8,678 nucleotides of DNA, taken from the NCBI GenBank assembly GCA_025458545.1, contig JALOSH010000074.1, forward strand, positions 1-8,678, written 5' to 3'. The stretch comes from Hydrogenophaga sp. GTDB taxonomy: Bacteria; Pseudomonadota; Gammaproteobacteria; Burkholderiales; Burkholderiaceae. Numbering within the stretch: position 1 is the stretch's first letter; each line of letters opens with the position of its first letter. Of the stretch, positions 1 to 5,951 are shown piece after piece. Under the pieces are notes generated by a model, which saw only the letters and a list, made by a program, of their open reading frames with translations, made no database searches and was not told where the DNA came from. Made by a program: the position numbers and the translations under genes.

Positions 1-691
1 GCACACCACCATCAAGCCGGTGTGGGACCTGTGGCGCTCGGTCACCCAAGACTTCTTTGCCACCGCGAGTTTTGCGGTGGTGGCCAACGGCACCTACGCG
101 CGCGGCCTGCAGCACTTCCTGGAAAGTGAAATGGGCCTGCCCTGCCGCTTCGCGGTCTCGCGCATGGCGGGTGAAAAGACCGACAACGCCGCGTTGCGCG
201 AACTGGTGAAGACCCAGACGCCGCTGATCCTGTTCGGCAGCTACAACGAGCGCATGTACCTCGCCGAAGCCGGGAGCACCGGCCCGATGCGCGCCGCCTT
301 CATTCCGGCCTCGTTCCCCGGCGCCATCATCCGCCGCCACACCGGCACCCCCTTCATGGGCTACAGCGGTGCGACCTACCTGATTCAAGAGGTGTGCAAC
401 GCGCTGTTCGACGCGCTGTTTCACATCCTGCCGCTGGGCACCGACATGGACAAGGTCGACCCGACCCTGGCGCGCGGCGCGGCGGCTGGTCTGGCCACGC
501 CCTGGGAAGACAGTGCCCAGACCCGCCTGCACGCCCTGATCTCGAACCAGCCGGTGCTGGTGCAGATCTCGGTGGCCAAGCGGCTGCGCGATTCGGCAGA
601 ACAGCGCGCACGCGACAGCGGCGACGAGGCTGTGAGCGAAACCCATGTGAACACCGCAGGCCGCGAACTCGGCCTGGGAGAGCCCGCATGA
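1..691 (+). CDS. bchZ: Chlorophyllide a reductase subunit Z (BchZ), 5' end outside the window
   Basis: BchZ with BchX and BchY forms the nitrogenase-like reductase that acts on ring B of chlorophyllide a on the way to bacteriochlorophyllide a. The reading frame is open from base 2 and gives 229 C-terminal residues, about half of the usual subunit; the GTG at 20 is internal, not the start. Recognition rests on the C-terminal BchZ region, including [20 protein letters not shown] and, just after it, [20 protein letters not shown] (encoded roughly 298-420). The last ~60 residues are polar and variable, as expected for a tail. The TGA at 689-691 overlaps an ATG (688-690). Position just upstream of pufB matches the bchCXYZ-puf order of many purple bacteria, where readthrough from bch genes contributes to puf expression. 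I am confident of the family; the missing N-terminal half prevents checking metal-cluster ligands. Confidence 0.93.
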   Translation, partial: HTTIKPVWDLWRSVTQDFFATASFAVVANGTYARGLQHFLESEMGLPCRFAVSRMAGEKTDNAALRELVKTQTPLILFGSYNERMYLAEAGSTGPMRAAFIPASFPGAIIRRHTGTPFMGYSGATYLIQEVCNALFDALFHILPLGTDMDKVDPTLARGAAAGLATPWEDSAQTRLHALISNQPVLVQISVAKRLRDSAEQRARDSGDEAVSETHVNTAGRELGLGEPA

Positions 692-721
692 ACGCCGCTC
701 TTTTCAATCCCCATTCGGACT

Positions 722-737
722 CCGGCCTCCCGGCCGG
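722..737 (+). promoter_or_regulatory. Leader hairpin 1 upstream of pufB
   Basis: CCGGCC (722-727) and GGCCGG (732-737) are perfect inverted repeats around a TCCC tetraloop: six G-C pairs, 31 bases after bchZ. No T-run follows, so it is not a classic terminator. It may protect the 5' end of a processed puf transcript or mark a processing site; this is inference. Confidence 0.45.
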
Positions 738-748
738 GTCACCCCCAC

Positions 749-769
749 GTTGTGGCATCTCGCCACGGC
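749..769 (+). promoter_or_regulatory. Leader hairpin 2 upstream of pufB
   Basis: GTGGC (752-756) pairs with GCCAC (762-766) around ATCTC. In RNA the stem extends by two G-U pairs and one G-C pair to 749/769, giving eight pairs. It lies midway in the bchZ-pufB leader. It resembles an RNA stem more than an operator: the TGT at 751 lacks the ACA partner needed for a PpsR/CrtJ site (TGT-N12-ACA). Confidence 0.4.
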
Positions 770-799
770 TGCCCAGGTTGCGCGGGTCGGGCGCAGCAC

Positions 800-813
800 A
801 GGCCTCACGGCCT
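800..813 (+). promoter_or_regulatory. Leader hairpin 3 next to the pufB ribosome binding site
   Basis: AGGCC (800-804) and GGCCT (809-813) form a five-pair stem around TCAC. It ends four bases before AGAAGGAG (818-825), the strong Shine-Dalgarno sequence of pufB, seven bases ahead of the ATG at 833. The stem leaves the binding site unpaired and could hold it accessible. Short stems like this also occur by chance in GC-rich DNA. Confidence 0.3.
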
Positions 814-832
814 ATTTAGAAGGAGCATTCGT

Positions 833-976
833 ATGGCTACACGGACATCGATTTCCGGCCTGACCGACGAGGAAGCTCAGGAGTTCCACCAGTACTACAT
901 CCAAGGCTTCATTGGGTTCACGGCGATTGCCGTGGTCGCCCATGCCCTCGTGTGGTTCTGGCGGCCCTGGCTCTGA
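833..976 (+). CDS. pufB: LH1 antenna beta polypeptide (PufB)
   Basis: PufB is the 47-residue beta subunit of the core light-harvesting complex LH1 that rings the reaction centre in the cytoplasmic membrane and binds bacteriochlorophyll a and carotenoid with PufA. The N-terminal segment has the acidic [13 protein letters not shown] pattern, followed by one membrane helix (about residues 24-43) with the bacteriochlorophyll-ligating His37 in [15 protein letters not shown] and a second conserved His19. The C-terminus WRPWL is typical of LH1 beta chains. The start at 833 is supported by AGAAGGAG seven bases upstream; an in-frame GTG at 752 would add 27 unlike residues through the leader hairpin and is rejected. 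Strong translation signals fit a highly made antenna protein. Confidence 0.97.
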   Translation: MATRTSISGLTDEEAQEFHQYYIQGFIGFTAIAVVAHALVWFWRPWL

Positions 977-1015
977 GTCAAGACCGGCTTCACTTTTCAT
1001 GATCGGAGAACTGCC

Positions 1016-1240
1016 ATGAACGTCGTGTCTTATGAAACCCATAAGCCCACTCACCGGGAAGACAAGCTGTCGTTTGTCCTGGTTTTTGCCCCGTGCTTTT
1101 TGCTGCTGCTGTCGTTTGCGATGCTGGGCCGTCTGGTCGGCTTGCACTGGCAGGAATGGCTGCCTGGCGCTGAGCACAAGACCAGCATTTTTTCGGGCGT
1201 CCATGCTGCGGTTTACACCGTCATGTCCCAACTGATTTAA
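1016..1240 (+). CDS. 74-residue one-helix membrane protein between pufB and pufA (PufQ-like candidate)
   Basis: This 74-residue protein has a polar, basic N-terminus (to about residue 22, ending THREDK), one strong hydrophobic helix (about 23-43, [18 protein letters not shown]), then [14 protein letters not shown] and an amphipathic tail ending [18 protein letters not shown] site at 1005-1008 lies seven bases before the ATG, and its stop is 11 bases before pufA, so it is evidently translated as part of the operon. It lacks the alpha/beta antenna signature of a His in the helix followed by an aromatic residue, so it is not a second LH1 chain. Length, one-helix layout and puf context fit PufQ, a small protein of Rhodobacter puf operons linked to bacteriochlorophyll synthesis, but there pufQ precedes pufB. 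I treat PufQ as the best guess and not as proven. Confidence 0.8.
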   Translation: MNVVSYETHKPTHREDKLSFVLVFAPCFLLLLSFAMLGRLVGLHWQEWLPGAEHKTSIFSGVHAAVYTVMSQLI

Positions 1241-1251
1241 GGAGAGAGATT

Positions 1252-1452
1252 ATGTGGAGAATTTGGCGTCTTTTTGACCCCCTCCGTACCATGGTTGCAC
1301 AAGCAGTGTTCCTGTTTGCACTCGCGGCCATGATTCACCTGATCTTGTTGAGCACCAACAAGTTCAACTGGCTCGACGGCCCGAAAGCGGCCCCGGCGGC
1401 AGCGGCGCAACTCGCTCCCATGCCTGCTGCAACCCCTTCGGCGACGTCCTGA
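1252..1452 (+). CDS. pufA: LH1 antenna alpha polypeptide (PufA)
   Basis: PufA is the alpha chain of LH1 and pairs with PufB in the ring around the reaction centre. The 66-residue product starts [12 protein letters not shown], the usual alpha N-terminus, followed by one membrane helix (about 13-34) with the bacteriochlorophyll ligand His29 in [11 protein letters not shown] and Trp40 in KFNWL, placed to hydrogen-bond the pigment acetyl group. Residues 43-66 are an Ala/Pro-rich tail of low complexity; such tails occur in some LH1 alpha chains and may be trimmed after synthesis. AAGGAGAG at 1239-1246 gives a strong start six bases later. The TGA at 1450-1452 lies in the loop of a perfect hairpin. 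pufA is normally directly after pufB; here a small gene separates them. Confidence 0.96.
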   Translation: MWRIWRLFDPLRTMVAQAVFLFALAAMIHLILLSTNKFNWLDGPKAAPAAAAQLAPMPAATPSATS

Positions 1453-1459
1453 ACGTCGC
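1441..1459 (+). promoter_or_regulatory. Hairpin enclosing the pufA stop codon
   Basis: GCGACGT (1441-1447) and ACGTCGC (1453-1459) form a perfect seven-pair stem around CCTGA, with the pufA TGA (1450-1452) at the 3' edge of the loop. No T-run follows, so it is not an intrinsic terminator. It is the first of two stems in the pufA-pufL gap and probably forms part of the structure that blocks 3' decay of the pufBA message. A ribosome terminating on pufA would melt it. Confidence 0.6.
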
Positions 1460-1462
1460 ACG

Positions 1463-1507
1463 AGGTGTGCAGATGCTGCGTCTGCGCGCGAGCGCAGCGC
1501 AGCACCT
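1463..1507 (+). promoter_or_regulatory. Large pufA-pufL intercistronic stem-loop with GCGA tetraloop
   Basis: GCTGCG (1475-1480) pairs with CGCAGC (1498-1503) and CTGCGC (1482-1487) with GCGCAG (1492-1497), closed by GCGA, a GNRA-type tetraloop; T1481 is a single bulge. That is 12 pairs, and AGGT (1463-1466) can pair with ACCT (1504-1507) across an asymmetric internal loop. No T-run follows. In Rhodobacter the hairpins at this position stabilise the pufBA transcript against 3' exonucleases, giving LH1 excess over reaction centre; the same role here is inference. The rest of the gap to the pufL ATG (1508-1569) holds only the AGGAGG binding site at 1556-1561. Confidence 0.75.
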
Positions 1508-1569
1508 ACGCCCCTCCCACCATTCACGCTTTGACGTCTTAAAACCACCTGAGTCAGGAGGGCCGCATC

Positions 1570-2409
1570 ATGGCCATGCTCAACTTTGAAAAGAAATACC
1601 GGGTCCGCGGCGGAACACTGGTTGGCGGCGACCTGTTTGACTTCTGGGTGGGACCCTTTTACGTCGGCTTCTTCGGTGTCACCACCCTGTTTTTCTCCAT
1701 CCTCGGCACCGCCATGATCCTCTGGGGCGCTTCGCAAGGCCCCACCTGGAACCTGTGGCAGATCAACATTGCCCCGCCCGACCTTTCGTACGGCCTGCGC
1801 TTCGCGCCGCTGATGGAAGGGGGCCTGTGGCAGCTGATCACGGTGTGTGCGATCGGTGCCTTTGTGTCGTGGATGCTGCGCGAAGTGGAGATCTGCCGAA
1901 AACTCGGCATGGGCTACCACGTGCCCGCCGCCTTCAGCGTGGCCATCCTGGCCTATGTGACGCTGGTCGTCATCCGCCCGGTGTTGCTCGGTGCCTGGGG
2001 CCACGGTTTCCCCTACGGCATCTTCAGCCACCTGGACTGGGTGTCCAACGTGGGCTACCAGTACCTGCACTTCCACTACAACCCGGCTCACATGATCGCG
2101 GTGAGCTTCTTCTTCGCCACCACCTTCGCCCTGTCGCTGCACGGTGCCCTGGTGCTGTCGGCCACCAACCCGGCGCCCGGTGAAACGGTAAAGACACCCG
2201 AACACGAAGACACCTTCTTCCGCGACATCATCGGCTACTCGGTGGGCACCCTGGGCATCCACCGCCTGGGCCTGTTCCTGGCGCTGGCCGCTGTGCTGTT
2301 CAGCGCGCTGTGCATCGTGATCAGCGGACCGTTCTGGAGCCGTGGCTGGCCCGAGTGGTGGGGCTGGTGGCTGAACATGCCGATCTGGGCGCAATGGCCT
2401 TTGAAATAA
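1570..2409 (+). CDS. pufL: Photosynthetic reaction centre L subunit (PufL)
   Basis: PufL binds the special pair, accessory pigments and the secondary quinone QB with PufM in the cytoplasmic membrane. The 279-residue product has the usual five membrane helices. Subtracting the initiator Met, key residues fall on the standard numbering: His153 (SHLDW), His168 near the special pair, His173 (NPAHM) as special-pair ligand, His190 and His230 as iron ligands, and Glu212, Asp213 and Ser223 for proton delivery to QB. This agreement supports the ATG at 1570, preceded by AGGAGG at 1556-1561, over the second Met six bases on. It follows the stem-loops that divide antenna from reaction-centre genes and is 15 bases ahead of pufM. 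Nothing essential is missing. Confidence 0.98.
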   Translation: MAMLNFEKKYRVRGGTLVGGDLFDFWVGPFYVGFFGVTTLFFSILGTAMILWGASQGPTWNLWQINIAPPDLSYGLRFAPLMEGGLWQLITVCAIGAFVSWMLREVEICRKLGMGYHVPAAFSVAILAYVTLVVIRPVLLGAWGHGFPYGIFSHLDWVSNVGYQYLHFHYNPAHMIAVSFFFATTFALSLHGALVLSATNPAPGETVKTPEHEDTFFRDIIGYSVGTLGIHRLGLFLALAAVLFSALCIVISGPFWSRGWPEWWGWWLNMPIWAQWPLK

Positions 2410-2424
2410 AACGAGGAGAACACC

Positions 2425-3402
2425 ATGGCGCAATACCAAAACCTCTTCACCACCGTGCAGGCCGTCGGGCCGCTGCACCACGGCGTCCACCTGCCGCCGG
2501 GCAACAGCCCGCGCACCGGCAAAGAGCCCGCCATCGTCCACCTGTTCGGTCGGCTGGGCAACGCCCAGATTGGCCCGATCTACCTGGGCGGACTGGGGTT
2601 GGCCTCGCTGATCTTCGGTGTGCTGGCCTTCAACATCATGGGCATGAACATGCTGGCTTCGGTGAACTGGGATCCGATCCAGTTCATCCGCCAGCTGTTC
2701 TGGCTCTCGCTGGAGCCGCCGTCGGCGCAGTACGGCCTCTCGCTGCCACCGCTCAATGACGGTGGCTGGTGGCTGATGGCGGGTGGCTTCCTCACCGTTT
2801 CGCTGCTGCTCTGGTGGGCACGAACCTACACCCGTGCGCGAGCACTCGGCATGGGCACGCACGTGGCCTGGGCCTTTGCCGCTGCCATCTGGCTGTTCCT
2901 GGTGCTGGGCTTCATCCGCCCGGTGCTCATGGGTTCATGGAGCGAAGCGGTGCCGTTCGGCATCTTCTCGCATCTCGACTGGACCGCGGCCTTCTCGCTG
3001 CGCTACGGCAACCTGTTCTACAACCCGTTCCACGCGCTCTCCATTGCCTTCCTGTATGGGTCGGTGCTGCTGTTCGCCATGCACGGCGCGACCATCCTGG
3101 CGGTGAGCCGCTTCGGCGGCGAGCGCGAGATCGAGCAGATCGTTGACCGTGGCACCGCCAGCGAGCGTGCCGCCCTGTTCTGGCGCTGGACCATGGGCTT
3201 CAACGCCACGATGGAATCGATCCACCGCTGGGCCTGGTGGTTTGCCGTGCTCTGCCCGCTGGTGGGTGGCATCGGCATCCTGCTGACCGGCACCGTTGTC
3301 GACAACTGGTACCTCTGGGCCATCAAGCATGGCGTGGCGCCTCCGTATCCCGACGTCTTCCCGGCGGTGATGGACCCCGCACTCGCACCAGGAGCCAAAT
3401 GA
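2425..3402 (+). CDS. pufM: Photosynthetic reaction centre M subunit (PufM)
   Basis: PufM is the partner of PufL and holds the primary quinone QA. The 325-residue product has five membrane helices. With the initiator Met removed, family positions are all present: His182 (SHLDW), Tyr210 beside the primary charge-separation path, His202 (NPFHA) as special-pair ligand, His219, Glu234 and His266 (SIHRW) as non-haem iron ligands, and Trp252 packing on QA. Leu at M214 implies the usual bacteriopheophytin at that site. GAGGAG at 2413-2418 lies six bases before the ATG. The TGA at 3400-3402 sits inside ATGATGA, overlapping both candidate pufC starts, so pufC translation is probably coupled to pufM. 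Confidence 0.98.
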   Translation: MAQYQNLFTTVQAVGPLHHGVHLPPGNSPRTGKEPAIVHLFGRLGNAQIGPIYLGGLGLASLIFGVLAFNIMGMNMLASVNWDPIQFIRQLFWLSLEPPSAQYGLSLPPLNDGGWWLMAGGFLTVSLLLWWARTYTRARALGMGTHVAWAFAAAIWLFLVLGFIRPVLMGSWSEAVPFGIFSHLDWTAAFSLRYGNLFYNPFHALSIAFLYGSVLLFAMHGATILAVSRFGGEREIEQIVDRGTASERAALFWRWTMGFNATMESIHRWAWWFAVLCPLVGGIGILLTGTVVDNWYLWAIKHGVAPPYPDVFPAVMDPALAPGAK

Positions 3403-4823
3403 TGAACACAACCACCGTTCAACCCAAGGCCTGGCTCAAGCTGATCGCCCTGAGCGCGCTGGCCTTGCTCAGCGCCTGCGAACGTCCTCCCATGGACACG
3501 GTGCAATCCGGCTACCGTGGCACCGGCATGGTTCAGGTCTACAACCCCAGGCTGATGCAAACCGTGATCGCGGACAACAAAGCGCCCGAGTCCCAGCCAC
3601 CGGCATCGGCAGAAGGTCCGAAGGCCAGCGAGGTGTACCAGAACGTGAAGGTGCTGGGTCATCTGAGCGTGGGCCAGTTCACCCAGCTCATGGTGTCCAT
3701 GACCGCCTGGGTGTCGCCCGAAAAAGGCTGCAACTACTGCCACAACCCGGCCAACTTTGCCGACGACAGTCTCTACACCAAGGTGGTTGCCCGCAAGATG
3801 GTGCAGATGACGCAGACCATCAACAGCGACTGGAAGAACCACGTGGCGGCCACCGGCGTGACCTGCTACACCTGCCACCGCGGTCAGCCGGTGCCCGAGT
3901 TCGTCTGGTTCAAACCCGAGGCACAGGCCAAGGGCGCTGACTTCATCGGCAACAAGATGGGGCAGAACACCCCGGCCCCGAGCGTGAAGCTGGCCTCGCT
4001 GCCCTACGATCCGTTCACACCCTACCTGCTGGGTGCCGAGCCGATCCGGGTCAACGCGACCAAGGCCCTGCCCACCGATCACGTGGCCAGCATCGCCAGC
4101 ACCGAGAAGACCTACAGCCTCATGGCCCACATGTCGGGTTCGCTCGGTGTGAACTGCACCTACTGCCACAACACGAATGCTTTCGGGGAATGGAAAGGCG
4201 CCTCGCCCAAACGCGTGACGGCCTACCACGGGATCCGCATGGTGCGCGACATCAACAACGCCTTCATGGTGCCGCTGACCGACACCTTCCCCGCCAACCG
4301 CAAGGGTGTCCTGGGCGATGTGGCCAAGACCAACTGCACCACCTGCCACCAGGGCGCGTACAAGCCTCTGTTTGGCGCCCCGATGCTCAAGGACCACCCA
4401 GGTCTGGAAAGCCTGAGCAGCGCGCTGAGCAATGCGGCCGCGGCCGCACCGGCCGACGGTGTGCCCGCAGAAGCCGCAGCCGCAGCGCCCAGCGCCGGTC
4501 TGAGCGCGCTGCTGCCCGCGAAAGTTCTGTTCGCCGTGGGCAAGGACGGTCTCACCGACGAAGCCCGCAAGGTGATCGAAGACGCCGGCAAACTGCTGGT
4601 CGCCGAGCCGGGTGTGAAGGTCACGATCTCAGGCTTCGCCGACCAGAAGGGCAACCTCGAAGCCAACATGGAGCTCTCCAAACGCCGCGCGTTTGCGGTG
4701 CGGGATGCGCTCAAGACCGCCGGCGTGGCCGAAGACCGCATCGAGCTGAAGAAGCCCGAGACCGCGGTCGCCGGAGCGGATGCGGAGTCCCGCCGCGTCG
4801 AGATCAATGTGGTCAAGCCCTGA
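3402..4823 (+). CDS. pufC: Tetraheme reaction-centre cytochrome PufC fused to a C-terminal OmpA-like domain
   Basis: PufC re-reduces the photo-oxidised special pair from the periplasmic side. The 473-residue product has a lipoprotein signal with lipobox LSAC (Cys26), and four CxxCH haem sites at Cys110, Cys155, Cys252 and Cys312. Axial ligands Met97, Met133 and Met241 and His147 stand at the same spacings from these sites as in Blastochloris viridis cytochrome. The cytochrome part ends near residue 335. An Ala/Pro-rich linker (about 344-366) leads to an OmpA-like domain (about 372-473) with GFAD (Asp414) and NMELSKRRAFAVRDAL (Arg429), matching the family motif NxxLSxxRAxxVxxxL that binds peptidoglycan. 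Usual PufC proteins, roughly 350 residues, stop before this. AGGAG at 3390-3394 favours the ATG at 3402 over that at 3399. The frame is continuous, so the fusion is not a frameshift product. Confidence 0.97.
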   Translation: MNTTTVQPKAWLKLIALSALALLSACERPPMDTVQSGYRGTGMVQVYNPRLMQTVIADNKAPESQPPASAEGPKASEVYQNVKVLGHLSVGQFTQLMVSMTAWVSPEKGCNYCHNPANFADDSLYTKVVARKMVQMTQTINSDWKNHVAATGVTCYTCHRGQPVPEFVWFKPEAQAKGADFIGNKMGQNTPAPSVKLASLPYDPFTPYLLGAEPIRVNATKALPTDHVASIASTEKTYSLMAHMSGSLGVNCTYCHNTNAFGEWKGASPKRVTAYHGIRMVRDINNAFMVPLTDTFPANRKGVLGDVAKTNCTTCHQGAYKPLFGAPMLKDHPGLESLSSALSNAAAAAPADGVPAEAAAAAPSAGLSALLPAKVLFAVGKDGLTDEARKVIEDAGKLLVAEPGVKVTISGFADQKGNLEANMELSKRRAFAVRDALKTAGVAEDRIELKKPETAVAGADAESRRVEINVVKP

Positions 4824-4871
4824 CCGGGCGGTCCCCTTGCTGTTCTTTTCACACCCCATGAGGCGCACGCC

Positions 4872-5807
4872 ATGCAAGTCGTCCTGGCCCAGCCACGCGG
4901 CTTCTGCGCCGGGGTGACGCGCGCGATCGAGATCGTCGAGCGGGTGCTCGATCTGCACGGCGCACCGGTCTACGTGTTCCACGAGATCGTGCACAACCAG
5001 CGGGTGGTGGACGACCTGCGCTCGCGCGGCGCGGTGTTCGTGGACACGCTGGACGGCCTGCCCGCGGGCAGCCAGGTGGTGTTCAGTGCCCATGGGGTGA
5101 GCCGCGCGGTGGTCGCGCAGGCCCACCAACTGCATCTGCACGCGGTGGACGCCACCTGTCCCCTGGTGGCCAAAGTGCACCAGCAGGCGCAACGCTTCGC
5201 ACGCCAGGGTCGCAGCCTGGTCATGATCGGCCATGCCGGTCACGAAGAGGTGGTCGGCACGATGGGACAGGTGGACGTTCCGGTGCACCTCATCAGCCGT
5301 GTGGCGGATGTCGCGGCCCTGGACCTTCCGGCTCAGGCACCGCTCGCCTATGTCACCCAGACCACGCTCAGCCTGGAGGACACCCGCGAGCTCATCGCGG
5401 CGCTGCAGGCACGCTTCCCGCACATCGTGGGGCCAGAGGTCGACGACATTTGCTACGCCACACAAAACCGCCAGGTGGCGGTGCGTGCGCTGGCTGGCCA
5501 GGTCGATCTGGTGCTGGTGGTCGGCGCGCGCAACAGCTCCAATTCCAACCGCTTGCGCGAAGTGGCCGCACAGGCCGGCGTGCCTGCGCACCTGGTGCAG
5601 GACGCCCGAGACATCCAGCCCGACTGGTTGCGTTCGCCGCTGCTGGACACGCTGCGGGTGGGCGTCACGTCGGGCGCCTCCACACCCGAGCCGCTGGTGC
5701 AAGAGGTGCTGGAGTCTCTGCGCGAGCGCCATCCCGGTCCGGTGGTGCAACTGCCGGGCGTGAAAGAGAGCACCCAGTTTCGCCTGCCGGCAGAGCTGGC
5801 TGGTTGA
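4872..5807 (+). CDS. ispH: 4-hydroxy-3-methylbut-2-enyl diphosphate reductase (IspH/LytB)
   Basis: IspH is a cytosolic iron-sulfur enzyme that converts HMBPP to isopentenyl and dimethylallyl diphosphate, the last step of the MEP pathway. The 311-residue length is normal. The three cluster cysteines are Cys12 (GFCAG), Cys96 (DATCPLV) and Cys194 (DICYATQNRQ); substrate residues His41 (HEIVHN), His74 (SAHGVS), His124 and Glu126 (GHAGHEE) and the NSSNSNR loop (about 221-227) are present. The start follows from the PRGFCAGV N-terminus; GAGG at 4860-4863 is a modest binding site. It starts 48 bases after pufC with no convincing terminator between, so it probably shares the transcript, tying C5 supply to carotenoid and phytyl-tail demand. 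Whether it is the only ispH in the genome cannot be seen. Confidence 0.96.
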   Translation: MQVVLAQPRGFCAGVTRAIEIVERVLDLHGAPVYVFHEIVHNQRVVDDLRSRGAVFVDTLDGLPAGSQVVFSAHGVSRAVVAQAHQLHLHAVDATCPLVAKVHQQAQRFARQGRSLVMIGHAGHEEVVGTMGQVDVPVHLISRVADVAALDLPAQAPLAYVTQTTLSLEDTRELIAALQARFPHIVGPEVDDICYATQNRQVAVRALAGQVDLVLVVGARNSSNSNRLREVAAQAGVPAHLVQDARDIQPDWLRSPLLDTLRVGVTSGASTPEPLVQEVLESLRERHPGPVVQLPGVKESTQFRLPAELAG

Positions 5808-5951
5808 CATGCCACTCGCCCTGCACCGCATCGCGCCACCCCGGAACCCAGGGGAGGTCGCCAAGACCCGCCCATGCCGCTTGCTCGTTGCGTCTGGGCC
5901 GGTGCCCCGTCATCCGCAGCGCCACGCGCGCTGGCGCCTGGACCCGCTGGC
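5808..5951 (+). other. ispH-crtA gap
   Basis: This 144-base stretch holds no convincing regulatory site. AGGGGAGG near 5850 lies about 15 bases ahead of an in-frame ATG at 5874 that would extend crtA by 26 residues. GCGCCA (5919-5924) and TGGCGC (5932-5937) form a six-pair inverted repeat, 15 bases before the preferred crtA start. No TGT-N12-ACA site and no paired -35/-10 elements were found. Confidence 0.4.

Larger units (their letters stand above)
688..819 (+). other. Possible 43-codon leader ORF between bchZ and pufB
   Basis: An ATG overlapping the bchZ stop as ATGA opens a frame of 43 codons ending in TAG at 817-819, where the stop runs into the pufB ribosome binding site (818-825). The peptide starts MNAALFNPH and is rich in Pro, Arg, Gly and Ser, with no membrane helix or known motif. 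It resembles no family I know. In GC-rich DNA a frame this long arises easily by chance. The only reasons to list it are the ATGA coupling geometry, its exact abutment on the pufB site, and the hairpins it would have to translate through. Confidence 0.2.

Noticed and set aside
752..832. N-terminal extension of pufB from a GTG at 752
   Set aside because: It would add 27 residues unlike any LH1 beta chain and pass through a hairpin, while the ATG at 833 has an ideal ribosome binding site.
1016..1240. The small gene between pufB and pufA as a second LH1 chain
   Set aside because: Its helix contains no His ligand followed by the aromatic residues that define alpha or beta antenna polypeptides.
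1531..1560. TTGACG at 1531 as a pufL promoter -35 box
   Set aside because: The sequence 17 bases downstream does not resemble a -10 element, and pufL is expected to be expressed from the upstream puf transcript.
1237..2862. 541-codon open frame on the minus strand opposite pufA, pufL and pufM
   Set aside because: It lies opposite well-identified genes, its product is a His/Gln/Arg/Gly-rich composition with no domain, and long antisense frames are common where GC-rich codons avoid stops on the other strand.
3018..4397. 459-codon open frame on the minus strand opposite pufM and pufC
   Set aside because: Same reasoning: antisense to conserved PufM and tetraheme PufC coding, low-complexity His/Gly/Val-rich product, no recognisable family.
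4822..4850. Terminator after pufC
   Set aside because: The only stem (GACC/GGTC, four pairs) overlaps the stop codon and is followed by mixed bases, not a T-run; too weak to call.
5804..5832. TTGACA (5804-5809) as a -35 element for crtA
   Set aside because: No -10-like hexamer occurs 16-18 bases downstream in this GC-rich stretch, and the hexamer overlaps the ispH stop codon.
4629..5864. 411-codon open frame on the minus strand opposite pufC and ispH
   Set aside because: Antisense shadow of ispH; the product shows no domain, while the + strand has every IspH catalytic residue.
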